Below, piece after piece: positions 33,722 through 40,635 of a DNA stretch of 64,000 nt. The position numbers and the translations under genes were made by a program. Position 1 is the stretch's first letter; each line of letters starts with the position of its first letter. Source of the DNA: a virus; IMG/VR virus record IMGVR_UViG_3300010885_043803, positions 1 through 64,000 of that record; one strand, 5' to 3'. The notes under the pieces were generated by a model that saw only the letters and a program-made list of their open reading frames with translations, searched no databases and was not told the origin of the DNA.

Positions 33722-35636
33722 AGGCGGTAATGTTTTTAAAGATCCTGCCGGTAATCCAGCAACTCAGCGTATAAATCAAGCTGATGTTCCTGCGACTATC
33801 GCATTTGTAGAAAAAGTACTGGGGATGAAATTCCCACAAGAGCGTTGGCTAGGATCAACTGGCCGTAAGCCCACATCTGGTGACCTTGACCTTGGGGTAG
33901 ATACTAGCGAAGTAACCAAAGATCAAATTGCTGACAAGTTAACACAATGGGCACAGTCACAAAAACAAGATCCACGTGAATGGGTTAAAAAAGCAGGCGA
34001 AGTACATTTTAAAACACCCATTGCTGGTGATGCTAAAAAAGGTTTTGTGCAAACAGATTTTATGTTCTTTCCCAATCTTGATTGGGGAACATTTTTTTAT
34101 GGCGGCGCCGAAGGATCTAACTACAAGGGCATGAACCGCAATGTTCTAATGAGCAGTATTGCTAAATCCCTAGGACTCAAAGTGGGCGCCAATGGTATGT
34201 TCAGTCGTACTACAAATCAACTGGTCAAGGGCGGCATGGACCCCGACTATGTGGCTCGAGTATTGCTAGGATCAAATGCAACTAAAGAAAATCTCAAGAA
34301 TGTTGAAAGCATTTATGCCGCACTAGAAAATGATCCAGAGCGTGATGCCAAGCTGAAAGATTTTAGAGAATATCTTGCACGAGAAGGACTCACTGAACCT
34401 GGTGCACCTGTGCAAGAAAATGAAGTCAGCTTTATGTCTCGCTTACGTGATAGAATTGTAAATCAAGGCTATCACATTATCATTGAATCCGAAGCTCCGG
34501 CCAAGAAGAAAGATCCAAGGATCCCACATCCTGAAGACGCTTTCTTCTTAGGTGGTAGTGCAGCCGCATCAAAAGCCATACAAGGCATGGAAAATGCTAT
34601 TGCCAATGCTGGTAAAACCACTATCAAGTGGGATGGTAAACCTGCATTGATCTGGGGCAGATTGCCCAACGGCAAACTAGCAGTCATGGACAAATATATG
34701 TTTGACGCCAAGTATCCGGCACAAAGTCCCGAAGACTGGGTCAAGTATGATCAACAAAAAAAATCTGGTAATTTAAGAAGCGACTTGTATCCCAAGCTCA
34801 AAGCCATATGGCCAGGATTAGATGCTGCCACAATAGGCCCTGGCTTTTATTGGGGTGACTTGATGTGGGCCGGAGAACTACAACCACAAGGCGGTAAGTA
34901 CACATTCAAACCTAATTTTGTACAGTATTCAATCCCAACCAATAGCGAACTAGGTCAAACTATTCCCGGCAAAACTGGTGGCATTGTTGTTCATCAGCAG
35001 TTTGCTAATTTAGGCGATCAAGTAGCCCAGCCTTGGGATGGTCAGGGCTTGCAGAATGTTCGTGGAGGGGTTGATATTATCAAGCCCAATATTGGCATTA
35101 CATTTAAACTAAAGCCACCTGCAAAATTAATTGCTGCCGCAAAACAAGCGGTTGGCACATACGGCGCAGCCGTGGATCAACTGTTGAATTCTCTACCGGC
35201 TAGCACACGAGCACAAATGCAGACCTATTTCAATCAACGCATTATTGGCGCTACAAAATTCAGTATGCCCAACTGGTTGAAAACCAAGTCTAGTGCTCGT
35301 CAGTACAGTGAACTAGTAACTGGTAATCCAGACGTCAATGGACAATACAATGCCAAAACTGGCAATATCCCCGGCAAACTCTACACACTTGACGCCAACA
35401 ACAAACCAGTGCCCAGTCCGGCTCACCTGGGACTGCTGGCAATTTGGAACTCAATATACAATTTAAAATTAAACCTGGCACAACAGCTTGAACAACAAGT
35501 ACAAGGGCTAGAGCAAAGCACTGGTGGTCAAGCCGAGGGCGAAGGATTTGTTGTTCCTACACCAACTGGGCTAGTCAAGTTGGTGAATCGTGGGGTATTT
35601 TCAGCAGGAAATGCCGCACAAAATAATCCCAAGTAA
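33711..35636 (+). CDS. nucleotidyltransferase + ligase-like fusion (DUF6267-like)
   Basis: 641 residues. N-terminal part has a pol-beta-type nucleotidyltransferase signature: GST (48-50), DLDL (58-61) and a later carboxylate in QTDFMFF (about 114-120). Central part has covalent nucleotidyltransferase (DNA/RNA ligase) motifs: KWDG (306-309, motif I), FYWGDLMW (motif III-like), GGIVVH (motif IV) and TFKLKP (motif V). An uncharacterised protein of this kind is widespread in T4-like cyanophages (DUF6267, from memory). May seal or modify RNA ends. Followed directly by a late promoter. Confidence 0.7.
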   Translation: MLAEGGNVFKDPAGNPATQRINQADVPATIAFVEKVLGMKFPQERWLGSTGRKPTSGDLDLGVDTSEVTKDQIADKLTQWAQSQKQDPREWVKKAGEVHFKTPIAGDAKKGFVQTDFMFFPNLDWGTFFYGGAEGSNYKGMNRNVLMSSIAKSLGLKVGANGMFSRTTNQLVKGGMDPDYVARVLLGSNATKENLKNVESIYAALENDPERDAKLKDFREYLAREGLTEPGAPVQENEVSFMSRLRDRIVNQGYHIIIESEAPAKKKDPRIPHPEDAFFLGGSAAASKAIQGMENAIANAGKTTIKWDGKPALIWGRLPNGKLAVMDKYMFDAKYPAQSPEDWVKYDQQKKSGNLRSDLYPKLKAIWPGLDAATIGPGFYWGDLMWAGELQPQGGKYTFKPNFVQYSIPTNSELGQTIPGKTGGIVVHQQFANLGDQVAQPWDGQGLQNVRGGVDIIKPNIGITFKLKPPAKLIAAAKQAVGTYGAAVDQLLNSLPASTRAQMQTYFNQRIIGATKFSMPNWLKTKSSARQYSELVTGNPDVNGQYNAKTGNIPGKLYTLDANNKPVPSPAHLGLLAIWNSIYNLKLNLAQQLEQQVQGLEQSTGGQAEGEGFVVPTPTGLVKLVNRGVFSAGNAAQNNPK

Positions 35637-35654
35637 CTGTTTTTTTAGAGATCG

Positions 35655-35662
35655 ACTAAATA
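35655..35662 (+). promoter_or_regulatory. late promoter motif ACTAAATA
   Basis: Predicted start of transcription at 35668, one nt before a hairpin (35669-35682). Confidence 0.65.
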
Positions 35663-35668
35663 AAAGCA

Positions 35669-35682
35669 GACCCCAAGTGGTC
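35669..35682 (+). other. 5' leader stem-loop
   Basis: GACC/GGTC stem with a CCAAGT loop at the predicted 5' end of the mRNA for the virion protein; it leaves the AAGGAG ribosome site free downstream. Confidence 0.45.
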
Positions 35683-35703
35683 ATATATTAAGGAGATTTA
35701 AAA

Positions 35704-36174
35704 ATGGCATATTTTCCACCTTTCAATGGTGACGCACAACCAGTATTTGCGTTAGACGTTAACAACGGTCCTCAGACCGGTAACATTGGTTCTACTGATG
35801 CGTTAGTTCAGCCTCAAGGCCCCAAGCTAGACTTCTTCAAAGTTCTAGTTAAAAACGGTTCTGCAACAGCAATTGATCTTCGCGATCAGTTGGGTAACTA
35901 CAGCGGCGGCGGTACAGTGTTTAACCCAGGTGTTGTTGTTCAGATCAACCAACGTGTTCAACAAACTGCTACCATCGCTATCTACCAAGTAGAAGGCGCA
36001 AGCACTGGCCAGATCAGCTACGCTATCTACCCACAAGATGCTTACACTGCTTCCACATTGCAGACAGCTATTCAAGCTCTTGGCAACATTCAGATCACAG
36101 CATCTGATGGTACTGTGACTGGTGTTGACGTTAGCGGCACAATTGTTACTGAGCCTGGCTTCCAACTAGCTTAA
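35704..36174 (+). CDS. virion structural protein
   Basis: 156 residues, low in charge, Gly/Ala/Thr/Gln-rich, beta-forming, no signal peptide. Very strong ribosome site (AAGGAG), a late promoter and a private terminator point to high late expression, as for a capsid decoration or tail protein. No exact family. Confidence 0.65.
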   Translation: MAYFPPFNGDAQPVFALDVNNGPQTGNIGSTDALVQPQGPKLDFFKVLVKNGSATAIDLRDQLGNYSGGGTVFNPGVVVQINQRVQQTATIAIYQVEGASTGQISYAIYPQDAYTASTLQTAIQALGNIQITASDGTVTGVDVSGTIVTEPGFQLA

Positions 36175-36195
36175 TCGATTATACGTCGACCACAC

Positions 36196-36222
36196 AACCC
36201 TGGATTTATTCCAGGGTTTTTT
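36196..36222 (+). terminator. intrinsic terminator
   Basis: 9-bp perfect stem AACCCTGGA/TCCAGGGTT, 5-nt loop, T-rich tail. Confidence 0.92.
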
Positions 36223-36229
36223 CTTGTCC

Positions 36230-36237
36230 GTTAAATA
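36230..36237 (+). promoter_or_regulatory. late promoter motif GTTAAATA
   Basis: Right after the terminator; ends 7 nt before the ATG at 36244. Confidence 0.6.
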
Positions 36238-36243
36238 ACAGAC

Positions 36244-36675
36244 ATGACTTATCGTATCTTTTGCAAAACTAAATTTGACATCACAGCCACTGGAGTGCGC
36301 AGTCATTATAGATCTGCACGTATGCCTTTTAAGGACGAACAGGGACGGGATATTATTGACCAATCTACATGGAATCGCTCACGGAACAAACAACGTAATT
36401 GGGAAACTGTTAATCAAGTCATAAGCCTGCGCACATTGCCAGAGAATATCAATGCACCTAAGCAGGTGATTGTGGATGATGTATCGTTTTGGGAGTTTAG
36501 TTTTGATATTGACAATATTGAAACAACCACATTAGATGACAACCCAGTTGGTGCGCTAGTACGAGACTGTCAGGGAGTACCAATGATACTAGGGCTTGAC
36601 GAAACACCTGGACTAGCACCAATGCTTGATGCAAGCATTGATTCTAATATATGGTTCTGGACCAACTTAGAATAA
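36244..36675 (+). CDS. probable virion-associated protein
   Basis: 143 residues. N-terminus FCKTKFDITATGVRSHYR, then a basic mid-part (QSTWNRSRNKQRNWETVNQVISLRT) and an acidic strand-rich end. The first segment looks conserved (short-spaced aromatic/basic residues). Late promoter context suggests structural or packaging role; function unknown. Confidence 0.6.
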   Translation: MTYRIFCKTKFDITATGVRSHYRSARMPFKDEQGRDIIDQSTWNRSRNKQRNWETVNQVISLRTLPENINAPKQVIVDDVSFWEFSFDIDNIETTTLDDNPVGALVRDCQGVPMILGLDETPGLAPMLDASIDSNIWFWTNLE

Positions 36676-36678
36676 ATA
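36671..36678 (+). promoter_or_regulatory. late promoter motif AATAAATA
   Basis: Overlaps the stop of the preceding gene and ends exactly 6 nt before the ATG at 36684. Confidence 0.65.
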
Positions 36679-36683
36679 ATTCT

Positions 36684-36947
36684 ATGTCCGACACCACTGA
36701 AATTGAAAAAAAGAGCCTTGAAGCGCACGTTGAATTGTGTGCTGAAAGATACCGCCAATTAGAATTCACTATTTCTGATATCAAAGCAGATGTGGCCGAA
36801 CTAAAAAACATACTAAATGTGGTGCGTGATAAATTGTCTGAGATGAGTGACAAGAGAAACAATCAACTTATTACCTGGGCCATTAGTATAATGAGTATTA
36901 TGCTTGGTACCATTGGTTACTTGACTGTTAATTACGTTTTAAAATAA
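36684..36947 (+). CDS. XhlA-like membrane-anchored coiled-coil protein
   Basis: 87 residues from ATG 36684. Residues 5-62 are coiled coil (AEERYRQLEFTISDIKADVAELKNIL type heptads); residues 65-85 are one transmembrane helix (ITWAISIMSIMLGTIGYLTVNYV). This matches the XhlA haemolysin/holin-accessory layout. Likely involved in lysis or membrane attachment; no lysozyme is nearby. Confidence 0.6.
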   Translation: MSDTTEIEKKSLEAHVELCAERYRQLEFTISDIKADVAELKNILNVVRDKLSEMSDKRNNQLITWAISIMSIMLGTIGYLTVNYVLK

Positions 36948-36948
36948 C

Positions 36949-37479
36949 ATGAATATAACAGACAACACACTTCGACAATTAGAACAAGTGCTGTCGGCTG
37001 ACTTTGAATCAGCCAAACAAAATTTAATTTTTAGTACTGAAAACGGTTATCAAGTTTTTGATCGTTATACCATATTAAAAAAACAAAATAATGTAACTGT
37101 TACAGAATACACTGGTGATCCTCTGCCTTTTACCAGCGTGAGAACAGCACTGAGCTGGTGCATAGCAGACAAATACAATCAGATTAAACTAGCCAACGAA
37201 ATCAAACGATTAGATGAAAAGCGTTGGCGATTACGAAACGACGTGAGCTTTTCTCAAAAGCTCACTAGTAGATTTAAGGACCCCGGCACTCGGGAAACCG
37301 CACTACTTAAATTAGAAACCAAACAAGCTTTGCTTAACAATGTAGAAATTGGTTTAGAAAAATGTGCAAACTTAGCTAAATATTGGCAACTACGGGGATT
37401 CAACGATGAAATTGAACGAACTAAGCGCAGTGCGCAAAACAGAGACAATCGCTCGAGTATTCGAGTCTTACCTAGGTAA
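36949..37479 (+). CDS. unknown late protein
   Basis: 176 residues. Mixed N-terminal alpha/beta domain (about 1-75, VFDRYTILKKQ, TEYTGDPLPF) and a long basic helical C-terminal region. No family recognised. Overlaps the next gene by 74 nt in another frame, an unusually long overlap for this genome. Confidence 0.65.
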   Translation: MNITDNTLRQLEQVLSADFESAKQNLIFSTENGYQVFDRYTILKKQNNVTVTEYTGDPLPFTSVRTALSWCIADKYNQIKLANEIKRLDEKRWRLRNDVSFSQKLTSRFKDPGTRETALLKLETKQALLNNVEIGLEKCANLAKYWQLRGFNDEIERTKRSAQNRDNRSSIRVLPR

Positions 37480-38260
37480 GAAGGTAGACTTTCAGGCATT
37501 GTCAAACACACAGGCTCAACACATGTTACGCCGTGTTAGATCTTTGATCAGTGAGCAGAGAAGTTCATCGGGCATTTACAAGAGCGAGAAAAATCCTGCT
37601 TACTTGAAATTAATGATGATGGAACAAGCTTTGGCCAGTCATATCAATGAAGTTGGCACCACGCCAATGGCAATTGATGTCAACGATCCAAAGACCAAAC
37701 AGATCATGCAAAAAGCCGGTAATGGTCAAACACTGAACCCTGAAGAACAAAAAACCATGAACGCTATTGCTCTCATGAAAAAAGAGGGCAAGAAAGCAGG
37801 CATGAAGCGCATGGTCAAAGAAAGCGAAATTCAACAAGCTCAAGTTGTTCTAGCAAGCCAAGACATGCTGGATCGTATTCAGAAAATGACCGAAGATATC
37901 AGCGAAATGCAATTCAAAGATCTACCAGCATTGACTGACAGTATCAAGAATGACATGGGAACCGAACAAGCCACTGCATATCAAGCACAAGCCAGTGCCG
38001 CATTGAGCACATTACTAAGTGCATTGCAACAAGGCAAAACTCAACTAGAAGCGGCTCAGGGTGCTATTACTGGCACTGGTACTGACCTTGCAGTGCCAGG
38101 CGCTGATGATGACCTGGGTGCTGATCTAGACGCTGACGTAGATGCAGCCGCCTTGGCAGCACCAGACATGGGCGGAGATGAAGAAGATATATCAGTGGAT
38201 GCTGATATTGACGCAGAAATTGAGCCAGCATCATCCCTGGGTAGAGAACGCAGAAAATGA
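37406..38260 (+). CDS. probable virion/prohead core protein
   Basis: 284 residues. Helical N-terminal half (MLRRVRSLISEQ, KLMMMEQALASHI), a helical middle (MLDRIQKMTEDISEM ... LPALTDSIKNDMG), then an Asp/Ala-rich repeat-like acidic tail from about 225 and a short basic end (GRERRK). Resembles scaffold or core-type proteins of T4-like phages in composition, but family not certain. ATGA-coupled to the next gene. Confidence 0.6.
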   Translation: MKLNELSAVRKTETIARVFESYLGKKVDFQALSNTQAQHMLRRVRSLISEQRSSSGIYKSEKNPAYLKLMMMEQALASHINEVGTTPMAIDVNDPKTKQIMQKAGNGQTLNPEEQKTMNAIALMKKEGKKAGMKRMVKESEIQQAQVVLASQDMLDRIQKMTEDISEMQFKDLPALTDSIKNDMGTEQATAYQAQASAALSTLLSALQQGKTQLEAAQGAITGTGTDLAVPGADDDLGADLDADVDAAALAAPDMGGDEEDISVDADIDAEIEPASSLGRERRK

Positions 38261-38595
38261 GAATTGACGAAGTAGCTAGCCAGCCAGATACGGCCAGGCT
38301 GGCCGCTTTGGCAGAGTTCCTTCTAGGACGCAGTAATGATACAAATGCGTCTAAAACAATTTCTACCGAAGCATTTATAAATTTAGCTGGCGACATGGGT
38401 ATACCTTTGACTCATCAGCAATTGGTTAAATTTAGTCAAATGCCTCCACTGAATGGCATCATTGCCAATGTTGAACCAAATCAGATAACTTTCAAAGGTG
38501 CCGAGCCCGATGTTGACGATTCAGACATGAGCATCGACCAAGCTCGCGCCACTGTTGATAAAATGGCCAAAAGAGCCGCCAGCAAAGGAATATAA
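38257..38595 (+). CDS. unknown late protein
   Basis: 112 residues. Helical N-terminus (ARLAALAEFLLGR) and acidic C-terminal half. Its short motif ISTEAFINLAGDMGIPLTHQQL looks like a folded helical domain. Function unknown; coupled to the core-like gene, so a virion role is plausible. Confidence 0.6.
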   Translation: MRIDEVASQPDTARLAALAEFLLGRSNDTNASKTISTEAFINLAGDMGIPLTHQQLVKFSQMPPLNGIIANVEPNQITFKGAEPDVDDSDMSIDQARATVDKMAKRAASKGI

Positions 38596-38596
38596 C

Positions 38597-38713
38597 ATGC
38601 TAGAAACTATTTTTTTAATAGCCATTGGTGCCTTCATTGGGTGGAATTTTCCTCAACCCGAGTTTGCTCGTAATATTCAGAAAAAAGCAGTTGACTTTTT
38701 TTCAAAAAAGTAG
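38597..38713 (+). CDS. 38-residue membrane peptide
   Basis: Starts 1 nt after the preceding stop. A hydrophobic segment (TIFLIAIGAFIGWNF, residues 4-18) followed by a basic tail (RNIQKKAVDFFSKK): an N-in single-span or amphipathic membrane peptide. Its 3' end contains the -35 box of an early promoter. Function unknown. Confidence 0.65.
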   Translation: MLETIFLIAIGAFIGWNFPQPEFARNIQKKAVDFFSKK

Positions 38714-38719
38714 TATACT
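38691..38719 (+). promoter_or_regulatory. sigma-70-type early promoter
   Basis: TTGACT, 17-nt spacer, TATACT; overlaps the end of the 38-residue ORF and drives the His-rich gene. Confidence 0.85.
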
Positions 38720-38776
38720 AAACTGCTAGGCAAGGCGTTATATAATAGTAACACCTACCTTAAAGGAGAGAGTACT

Positions 38777-39100
38777 ATGAAAAAAATATTTGTAAGCATG
38801 TTGTTAGCTGGGGTAATGATGCCAGCATTTGCACAGCATCACCAACACCAACATGGACATGGACATGGACATGGATACTGGCACCACCGTGGGCATGGCA
38901 GTGGATGGAATTGGGTTGTCCCAGCTGTTATTGGCGGTGCAGTGGTTTATGGTGTAACACGCCCTGATCCAGTTATTGTACAGCAACCAGTTATTGTGCA
39001 ACCTCCTGTACAGGTAATACAACGACAAAATTGCAGTCCCTGGACAGAAACAGAAAATTCTGATGGTACAATTACCCGAACAAGAACATGCGCACAATAA
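38777..39100 (+). CDS. secreted His-rich protein (moron-like)
   Basis: 107 residues with a good Sec signal peptide (MKKIFVSMLLAGVMMPAFA, cleavage after Ala19). A (H/Q/G)-rich stretch follows with repeated GHGH, a hydrophobic segment (WVVPAVIGGAVVYGV) and a Pro/Val repeat region ending in a Cys pair. Likely periplasmic or outer-membrane-bound metal binder (Ni, Zn or Cu) resembling proteins of Betaproteobacteria. Own sigma-70 promoter and AAAGGAG site make it an independently expressed cargo gene. Confidence 0.75.
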   Translation: MKKIFVSMLLAGVMMPAFAQHHQHQHGHGHGHGYWHHRGHGSGWNWVVPAVIGGAVVYGVTRPDPVIVQQPVIVQPPVQVIQRQNCSPWTETENSDGTITRTRTCAQ

Positions 39101-39204
39101 CATTAAACAAAATAACCATTGTACCTATCACAGTGATCTGCACTTATCTATTGTATAAGATAGGTCTTGAGCTATGGTGTATATCCTACGGACTGTTAAA
39201 TTAA
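39101..39204 (+). other. leader region of iscU
   Basis: 104-nt gap with a palindrome ATCACAGTGAT (39127-39137) and an inverted repeat ACCTATC (39123-39129) / GATAGGT (39159-39165) enclosing CTTAT/ATAAG. Could be an operator or an RNA structure. No clear ribosome site before the iscU ATG and no clear promoter of either class. Confidence 0.35.
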
Positions 39205-39597
39205 ATGGCTTACAGCGAAAAAGTTGTTGATCATTACGAAAACCCCCGCAACGTGGGCTCCTTTGAAAAGGGCGACGAAGATGTGGGCACTGGCATGGTG
39301 GGTGCACCTGCCTGCGGCGATGTAATGAAACTACAAATAAAGGTGGATCATGATACAGGTATTATTACAGATGCAAAATTTAAAACGTATGGCTGCGGCT
39401 CAGCGATCGCGAGCTCGAGTTTGGTTACTGAATGGGTCAAAGGAAAAACTCTTGACGAAGCCGGGTCAATTAAAAACTCCGAAATCGCTCAAGAGCTAGC
39501 TCTTCCACCGGTCAAAATACATTGCAGTATCCTTGCCGAAGATGCCATCAAGGCCGCAGTAGAGGACTACAGAAAGAAGCATGCTAACAGTCACTGA
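39205..39597 (+). CDS. iscU: IscU-type Fe-S cluster scaffold
   Basis: 130 residues, the usual length. Scaffold on which [2Fe-2S] clusters are built with IscS and handed on by HscA/HscB. All key residues are present: Cys37 and Asp39 (APACGD), Cys64 (YGCGS), LPPVK (100-104, HscA recognition), His106 and Cys107. Overlaps iscA by 17 nt. The phage has no iscS here, so it would rely on host desulfurase. Confidence 0.95.
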   Translation: MAYSEKVVDHYENPRNVGSFEKGDEDVGTGMVGAPACGDVMKLQIKVDHDTGIITDAKFKTYGCGSAIASSSLVTEWVKGKTLDEAGSIKNSEIAQELALPPVKIHCSILAEDAIKAAVEDYRKKHANSH

Positions 39598-39901
39598 CAG
39601 TGCGGCAAAGAAGATTCAGCAAGTAATTGCCAAACGTGGCCGGGGTCTGGGCATTCGGCTAGGTGTTAGAACCACAGGTTGCTCGGGGCTAGCTTATGTG
39701 TTAGAATATGTAGATAGTCCACAAGAAACTGATCAAACTGTCGAATGCAATGGATGCAAGATATTCATTGATCCGAAAAGCTGTCCATATTTGCAAGGTG
39801 TAACTGTTGATTATGTACGCCAAGGTCTCAATGAAGGCTTTGAATTTAAAAATCCCAATGAACGTGACCGTTGCGGTTGCGGAGAAAGCTTTAGAATTTA
39901 A
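39581..39901 (+). CDS. iscA: IscA-type Fe-S carrier protein
   Basis: 106 residues. A-type carrier with the three conserved Cys: Cys34 (TTGCSG), Cys98 and Cys100 (CGCGESF). Delivers clusters to client enzymes. Extra Cys at 56, 59 and 68. Overlaps iscU by 17 nt, and its stop adjoins the exonuclease start. Confidence 0.93.
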   Translation: MLTVTDSAAKKIQQVIAKRGRGLGIRLGVRTTGCSGLAYVLEYVDSPQETDQTVECNGCKIFIDPKSCPYLQGVTVDYVRQGLNEGFEFKNPNERDRCGCGESFRI

Positions 39902-40611
39902 TGATAACTCAACGCTACAATTATGCACCCCTTGATAGAACAACCATTCAAGGCAAGCGACATTATTGTTTGCCCGACGGCAGTAAAGTACCTAGTGTCA
40001 CTACTATCCTTGATAAAACTAAACCGGCTGAAGCTCGACAGGCATTGGCTAATTGGAAAAAGCGTGTAGGTGAAACCAAGGCACAGGAAATTACTACAGA
40101 AGCCGCAAATCGAGGCACACGCATGCATTCCTACTTGGAACATTATGTATTGCAGGAAGACATGAAGCCCTTGCCAAATAATCCCTTTGCACAACCATCA
40201 TGGTTCATGGCCGCAGAGGTTATTCTTAAAGGTCTATGTAATGTGGATGAATTTTGGGGAGTAGAAGTTCCTGTTTACTACAGTGGCCTTTATGCTGGCA
40301 CCAGTGACTGCGTTGGCGTCTGGAAGGGCCGTCCAGCCATCATGGACTTTAAACAAACTAACAAACCCAAAAAGCGCGAATGGATCGAAGATTATTTCTT
40401 ACAACTTGCGGCCTATGCTCAAGCACATGATAACATGCATGGCACAAGTATTGATCAGGGCGTAATTTTAATGGCCGCTCAGCCCAAACTCTTGGAAGAT
40501 GGCACATATACCACGCCAGAATATCAAGAGTTTGTGGTAGAAAAAGAAGAATTTGCTCACTGGAAAGATCAGTGGAATCGGCGAGTTGAGTTCTACTATT
40601 TGTCTAGCTAA
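39901..40611 (+). CDS. PD-(D/E)XK exonuclease
   Basis: 236 residues, RecB/Cas4-like nuclease common in T4-like phages. GTSDCVGV with Asp136, IMDFKQTNK with Asp149 and Lys151, and QLAAYAQAH (QxxxY) form the active site. N-terminal PSVTTIL and RGTRMHSYLE are typical of the family. Probably processes DNA ends or recombination intermediates. It overlaps the iscA stop by 1 nt; iscA and the nuclease may be cotranslated, and some Cas4-type relatives bind Fe-S clusters, but this one lacks the cluster Cys. Confidence 0.85.
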   Translation: MITQRYNYAPLDRTTIQGKRHYCLPDGSKVPSVTTILDKTKPAEARQALANWKKRVGETKAQEITTEAANRGTRMHSYLEHYVLQEDMKPLPNNPFAQPSWFMAAEVILKGLCNVDEFWGVEVPVYYSGLYAGTSDCVGVWKGRPAIMDFKQTNKPKKREWIEDYFLQLAAYAQAHDNMHGTSIDQGVILMAAQPKLLEDGTYTTPEYQEFVVEKEEFAHWKDQWNRRVEFYYLSS

Positions 40612-40614
40612 ATA
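40607..40614 (+). promoter_or_regulatory. late promoter motif GCTAAATA
   Basis: Overlaps the exonuclease stop; 22 nt before the GTG of the tail fibre gene. Confidence 0.6.
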
Positions 40615-40635
40615 CTGGCAAACGAGGATTTCAAC

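Noticed and set aside
35845-36165. 106-codon minus-strand frame opposite the virion protein
   Set aside because: Cys/Ser-rich shadow, no signals; plus-strand gene has promoter, ribosome site and terminator.
38741-38746. Second TATAAT upstream of the His-rich gene
   Set aside because: No -35 box at proper spacing; the promoter at 38691-38719 is far better.
38858-38886. Tandem GGACAT repeats
   Set aside because: They encode the GHGH stretch of the His-rich protein; treated as coding repeat, not as a satellite or regulatory array.
39901-40611. Exonuclease as a Cas4-type Fe-S nuclease linked to IscU/IscA
   Set aside because: Lacks the four cluster-binding Cys of Cas4/AddB-type nucleases.
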